Assembly (NCBI RefSeq): GCF_001729965.1
Contig: NZ_JRWK01000014.1
Span: forward strand, 1-38,791
Direction of reading: 5' to 3'
Source: Methanosphaera sp. WGK6
Lineage (GTDB): Archaea; Methanobacteriota; Methanobacteria; Methanobacteriales; Methanobacteriaceae
DNA length: 38,791 nucleotides
Shown here in pieces: positions 35,434 through 38,791 of this stretch. The stretch's first letter is position 1. Each line of letters begins with the position of its first letter. The notes beneath the pieces are model-generated. The model was not told the origin of the DNA. It was given only the letters and a program-made list of their open reading frames with translations, and did no database searches. A program made the position numbers and the translations under genes.

Positions 35434-36228
35434 ATAGTAGGTATTGATGAATTAAGACAACAAGAATATTTATCAAACCAAGATACAGTACTACATAATA
35501 TAGATAGTAGAATAAAATTAATTGTACTTGTTCTTATTATATTATTTGCAGTTTCATCTAATAATTACATAACTTTCATCATGTTAGAATTATATCTGAT
35601 AAGCTTAATCTTAATATCACGCATACCCCTGAAAGATGCACTAATTAGAGTTCTCGTTATATTACCTTTCGGATTATTTATTGCTATTTTCCAACCATTT
35701 ATACAACCAGGTGAAATAATATATACTTTACCATTAGGTATTAACATTACAATAGAAGGTATTGTATTTGCAGAATTACTAATGGCAAGATTAATAATAA
35801 GTATAACATCAATTGTACTATTTTCATATATTACACCTATGAAGGATGTCGCTGAAGCATTTAGAAGATTACATTTTCCAAATGAATTTGCTATGATTTT
35901 TTCATTGTTTGTTAGATTCATATTTTTATTTTATGATGAACTTACAAGTATACGTCAATCACAGACCAGTAGATGCTTTGATTTTAGAAATAAAACACCT
36001 TACACATGGAAATTAAAACAAGTAGGTTATTTATTCCTTATGATGTTCTTAAGAGCATATGAACGTGGAGAAACTATTTATAATAGTATGGCAAGTAGAG
36101 GTTATACTTCAGAAAGTAAAATATATTCATCTAACAATAAATTATCATTAAATAGTATATTATACCTAATCATACCAATTATATTAATAATAACACTTTA
36201 TTCACTACAATATTTTATGATAATTTAA
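35434..36228 (+). CDS. cbiQ: cobalt/nickel ECF transporter T-component CbiQ with non-canonical start
   Basis: A 264-residue transmembrane coupling protein. The family N-terminus HNIDSRIKLIVLV (about 25-37) lies upstream of the first ATG (35581), so that ATG cannot be the start. In frame, between the stop TAA at 35413-35415 and 35581, there is no ATG, GTG or TTG. A perfect AAGGAGGTG (35420-35428) has a 5-nt spacer to ATA at 35434, making ATA the likely start; ATT at 35443 is an alternative. Five or so membrane helices follow, with the family's coupling-helix text around MASRGYTSESK (about 221-231, the first of the two usual Ala-Arg-Gly motifs being modified). No CbiO ATPase gene follows. Confidence 0.85.
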   Translation: MVGIDELRQQEYLSNQDTVLHNIDSRIKLIVLVLIILFAVSSNNYITFIMLELYLISLILISRIPLKDALIRVLVILPFGLFIAIFQPFIQPGEIIYTLPLGINITIEGIVFAELLMARLIISITSIVLFSYITPMKDVAEAFRRLHFPNEFAMIFSLFVRFIFLFYDELTSIRQSQTSRCFDFRNKTPYTWKLKQVGYLFLMMFLRAYERGETIYNSMASRGYTSESKIYSSNNKLSLNSILYLIIPIILIITLYSLQYFMII

Positions 36229-36236
36229 TTTTCTTA

Positions 36237-36243
36237 TTTTTTT
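36237..36243 (+). terminator. U-tract after cbiQ
   Basis: Seven T residues 8 nt past the cbiQ stop, preceded by TTTTCTTA. It marks the end of the transporter unit. Confidence 0.4.
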
Positions 36244-36369
36244 ATCTACTTTGAAAATTTAACAATAAATATTATAAAAATTAAAAAACAAATATTATAA
36301 TTAAATATATAAAGATAACTTTTTATCATTTCATATAATTTCTAACTAATAAATCAATGAGTGAAACAA

Positions 36370-37116
36370 ATGGAATCTAAAATAAAAATAGATGATATTA
36401 TAATATATAAAGGCGAAATGGGAGTAATAACATTTGAAGTAACAGATGAAAACAATAATCCTGTTGATGGTAAAGTTGTTATAAAACTAAACAAGAACAC
36501 AATTGTGACTAGCAACCTTAAAGAAGATGGTACTTTTTCACAGAAATGTAATTTTAGTAAACTTCAAAATTCTGAATATGATATAGAAGTTGTATATGGT
36601 GGAAATAAAGTGTGTGAACCAAGTACTGCTCAAGCAAAACTTTATATTAAAAAAGCAGAATCAATTATTTTATCAATAAATGATATACAAAATGCTAGTT
36701 ATCGTTTAACTAGATGGATTGATATCAATAAAAGATTACCTGGAAAAATATTAATTAATGAAAATCAAGTAAGTATAGGTAACTTTTTAGCAATATTAGC
36801 TACAACCATCAAAAATATAAATAAAAATAAGTTAGATGATATTAAAATAACAGAAATTGGTACACCAAAAGTATCTCGTGAAAGTATTACTGAAACAATA
36901 CTCATATCCCAAGAAGAATACATGCCAATGATAAATGAAATTATCAATTTTATTGATGAAAATAGAGAATCCCCATCCACTATTGAAACATCATATGGAA
37001 ATATAGGGTTTATGAATCTAGCTTATACTCTTGCAACAATTGTTTCTAATAGTTCAGATACAGGTATTCTTTCAGGCATATATGTACGACCTTGGAAGAA
37101 AATAATTACAAAATAA
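36370..37116 (+). CDS. pseudomurein-binding-repeat protein with Ig-like N-terminal domain
   Basis: A 248-residue protein. Residues 1-95 resemble a bacterial Ig-like beta-sandwich (IIYKGEMGVITFEVTDENNNPVDGKVVIKLN, with a terminal VVYGGNKVCEPSTAQAKLYI). Two pseudomurein-binding repeats follow, at about 98-147 (INDIQNASYRLTRWIDINKRLP...GNFLAILATTI) and 177-223 (ILISQEEYMPMINEIINFIDENRESP...FMNLAYTLA). These bind the cell wall of Methanobacteriales. There is no signal peptide or membrane segment, which is odd for a wall-binding protein. GAGTGA is 6 nt before ATG 36370; GTG 36361 is an alternative start. It follows cbiQ but after a terminator-like run. Confidence 0.8.
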   Translation: MESKIKIDDIIIYKGEMGVITFEVTDENNNPVDGKVVIKLNKNTIVTSNLKEDGTFSQKCNFSKLQNSEYDIEVVYGGNKVCEPSTAQAKLYIKKAESIILSINDIQNASYRLTRWIDINKRLPGKILINENQVSIGNFLAILATTIKNINKNKLDDIKITEIGTPKVSRESITETILISQEEYMPMINEIINFIDENRESPSTIETSYGNIGFMNLAYTLATIVSNSSDTGILSGIYVRPWKKIITK

Positions 37117-37133
37117 TTTTTCCATATTTCTTA

Positions 37134-37141
37134 TTTTTTTT
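37134..37141 (+). terminator. U-tract after the PMBR gene
   Basis: Eight T residues 18 nt after the stop, preceded by CATATTTCTTA. Confidence 0.4.
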
Positions 37142-37553
37142 ATAAATTTAATTTATTGCTAAAAATAATATAACTCAAAAATATTTTTTCTAATTCTAGT
37201 TGATTACTGATATTTAATATAATATAAATTATATTTTTATGATTAATTATTAACGAAAGGTAATTATTTCAAAAAAAAGAGTTTAATCAAGATTAAAATG
37301 ATTTTATTTATATTTAAAAGTAATTTTTAATATAGTTTTAATAAAAATAGTTATACGAATCATTAAAAAAAACATGTGACTATATAATTTTTATTATATA
37401 GAAATTATATGTTAATCACAAATTTTTTTAAAATAATATGTTTTGTGGGTACAATTAAATATTGTACATAAGTAACATATAAATTATATTCAAAAAATAT
37501 TAAAATTTACATTAAATTCATTAAATTTACTTTAATAAAATGATAAACTATTT

Positions 37554-37560
37554 AAAAAAA
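37554..37560 (-). terminator. U-tract after the DRG GTPase gene
   Basis: Seven A residues on the plus strand, so a seven-U tract 9 nt past the stop of the minus-strand gene. Confidence 0.4.
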
Positions 37561-37568
37561 GAAGTGAA

Positions 37569-38666
37569 TTATTTTTTTATAATAATTCTTACAATATCAT
37601 GATCAGATAAAACATGATCCAAACCTACTTTTTGACCAGGGAACTTTACTGAATCACCCCATACTTTAGCATATTTAAAGTTTTGTACAAAATCCCTGTG
37701 TAATTTACGACAAACATCTTCTATTGTAGATCCCTTTCTTATAATTAATGGTTCATCCATATCTGCTTTTTTACCTTGAGGTTTAAGATATAATCTTATT
37801 AAATCAAGATCAACAAATATTCTTTCTTTAAGTTCATCCATCATTACACCATCATCAGCAGATACAAATAATGCATTAGGTAGTTCTTTTTTAAGTTTAT
37901 CTAACTGTTCTTTTGATGCAATATCTATTTTATTTACTACAATAGTCATTGGAATATATGCCCTGTTTGGTTCCATTGCATCTATAAATCGATCTATTGT
38001 AACATCTTCCCGTAGTACAACATCTGCACTATGAATACCATATTCACTTAAGATTGAATGTATGGTTTTTTCATCAAGATGAGTTAATTCTACTGTAGAA
38101 ACAATGTTTAAACCACCCATTTTCTTTTTAGATACTTTAACATTAGGTTTCTTTTCATTAGGCCGTACACCAATATTTCTAACTTCTTCTAAAATAACAT
38201 GCATATGTTCTGGTTGGAAAACATCAAGGACCATTATTATTAAATCTGCATTTCTTGTAGCAGATAATATTTCTCTACCTTTACCCTTACCTTTAGATGC
38301 TCCTTTAATAATACCTGGAATATCTAATATTTGAATTTTAGCATCCTCATATTGCATAATTCCAGGTACAATATCTAATGTTGTAAATTCATATGCTCCT
38401 ACTTTTGAGTTAGCATTAGTTAAATAATTTAATATTGTTGATTTTCCCACTGATGGAAATCCAAGTAGTACTGCAGTAGAATCTCCACTTTTTCTTACAA
38501 GAAATCCTTCACCTTTAGTACCAGAACTATTACGTTTTTCAATTTTTTCTTTAAGTTGAGCTATTTGAGCTTTTAATTTACCTATATGGTGTGATGTTGC
38601 CTTGTTTTTTTGAGTCTTTTTTATTTCCGCTTCTATCTGTTTAATTCGATCCTCTGCTGCTGACAT
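37569..38666 (-). CDS. DRG/Obg-family GTP-binding protein with TGS domain
   Basis: A 365-residue GTPase of the archaeal/eukaryotic DRG group. The basic N-terminal helix ([30 protein letters not shown]-type region) leads to the G domain: G1 GFPSVGKS (69-76), G2 region [10 protein letters not shown]3 DIPG, G4 NKID. A C-terminal TGS domain (about 290-365) ends [11 protein letters not shown]. Family members bind ribosomes and have roles in translation and growth. The start is ATG 38666, which gives the family-standard N-terminus; an in-frame ATG at 38684 would add six atypical residues without a Shine-Dalgarno. Confidence 0.93.
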   Translation of the reverse strand: MSAAEDRIKQIEAEIKKTQKNKATSHHIGKLKAQIAQLKEKIEKRNSSGTKGEGFLVRKSGDSTAVLLGFPSVGKSTILNYLTNANSKVGAYEFTTLDIVPGIMQYEDAKIQILDIPGIIKGASKGKGKGREILSATRNADLIIMVLDVFQPEHMHVILEEVRNIGVRPNEKKPNVKVSKKKMGGLNIVSTVELTHLDEKTIHSILSEYGIHSADVVLREDVTIDRFIDAMEPNRAYIPMTIVVNKIDIASKEQLDKLKKELPNALFVSADDGVMMDELKERIFVDLDLIRLYLKPQGKKADMDEPLIIRKGSTIEDVCRKLHRDFVQNFKYAKVWGDSVKFPGQKVGLDHVLSDHDIVRIIIKK

Positions 38667-38791
38667 ATTTTTCACACAATACATTTCATGAAATATTAAT
38701 AATTACCAAATAATTTAAATTTATTTTATTTAAATATAAGATAAAATTAGTTATTTAAAAAGTTTTATTTTATATCTTTTTTTTGTTTTTT

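Larger units (their letters stand above)
37117..37568. other. convergent intergenic region between the PMBR gene and the DRG GTPase
   Basis: No gene is visible. It holds an 8-bp inverted repeat CTATATAA/TTATATAG (37380-37387, 37394-37401) and a 7-bp one GTACAAT/ATTGTAC (37449-37455, 37461-37467). T-runs at 37134-37141 (plus) and A7 at 37554-37560 (minus-strand U-tract) look like the two terminators. Confidence 0.45.

Noticed and set aside
35581-36228. CbiQ starting at ATG 35581 (215 residues)
   Set aside because: It would remove the conserved N-terminal HNIDSRIKL segment and first helix, and there is no Shine-Dalgarno before it, while a perfect one lies at 35420-35428.

Overview
This is a very AT-rich archaeal chromosomal segment. 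The gene content (eukaryote-like ribosomal proteins, Rpo7/Spt4, aIF2-gamma, aIF5B, Orc1/Cdc6, RtcB/archease, a UbiA-type lipid synthase, MvhD and F420-hydrogenase-type electron carriers, and a protein with pseudomurein-binding repeats) points to a hydrogenotrophic methanogen of the Methanobacteriales. The extreme AT bias and long A/T-only intergenic stretches are most like Methanosphaera. The genus is an inference; no rRNA gene is in the window.

Region 1 (474-8209, all minus strand) is the classic archaeal information-processing supercluster. In transcription order it runs L7Ae, S28e, L24e, Ndk, then after a 359-nt gap aIF5B, S6e, aIF2-gamma, an Fcf1-type PIN protein, Rpo7 (RpoE'), Spt4, GTP-dependent dephospho-CoA kinase, S24e and S27ae. 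S27ae and L24e are tiny zinc proteins of about 50 residues. The PIN gene is split by a -1 frameshift exactly at a canonical X-XXY-YYZ slippery heptamer, just after its catalytic Asp motif.

Region 2 (8824-18122) holds a UbiA prenyltransferase and Orc1/Cdc6 (plus strand). A repeat-bearing 500-bp intergenic region follows, a possible origin or operator. Archease comes next, then a three-gene minus-strand electron-transfer cluster (truncated FdhA-like, FdhB/FrhB-like, MvhD-like), then RtcB, a methylthioinosine-type phosphorylase and quinolinate synthase. Archease and RtcB are functional partners in tRNA exon ligation, and the splicing endonuclease EndA lies further along (29689).

Region 3 (18243-31928) holds an unrecognised membrane protein, an anaerobic (class III) ribonucleotide reductase without an ATP cone, a two-domain glycosyltransferase fusion, a TatD-like hydrolase, AroE, HisS-HisI, a PIN-ATPase-KH protein, a TIM-barrel protein, EndA, TrpS and a SpoIIM-like membrane protein. 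From HisS to SpoIIM the genes are packed tightly enough to be one or two transcripts.

Region 4 (32187-38791) holds a large cytosolic protein I cannot assign, then a cobalt/nickel ECF transporter set (CbiM, a PDGLE-domain CbiN-like protein, CbiQ) preceded by a striking nested inverted repeat. CbiQ has a perfect Shine-Dalgarno sequence but no ATG/GTG/TTG start, and no CbiO ATPase follows. A pseudomurein-binding-repeat protein and a DRG-family GTPase close the window. No tRNA, rRNA, CRISPR array, IS element or prophage was recognised.
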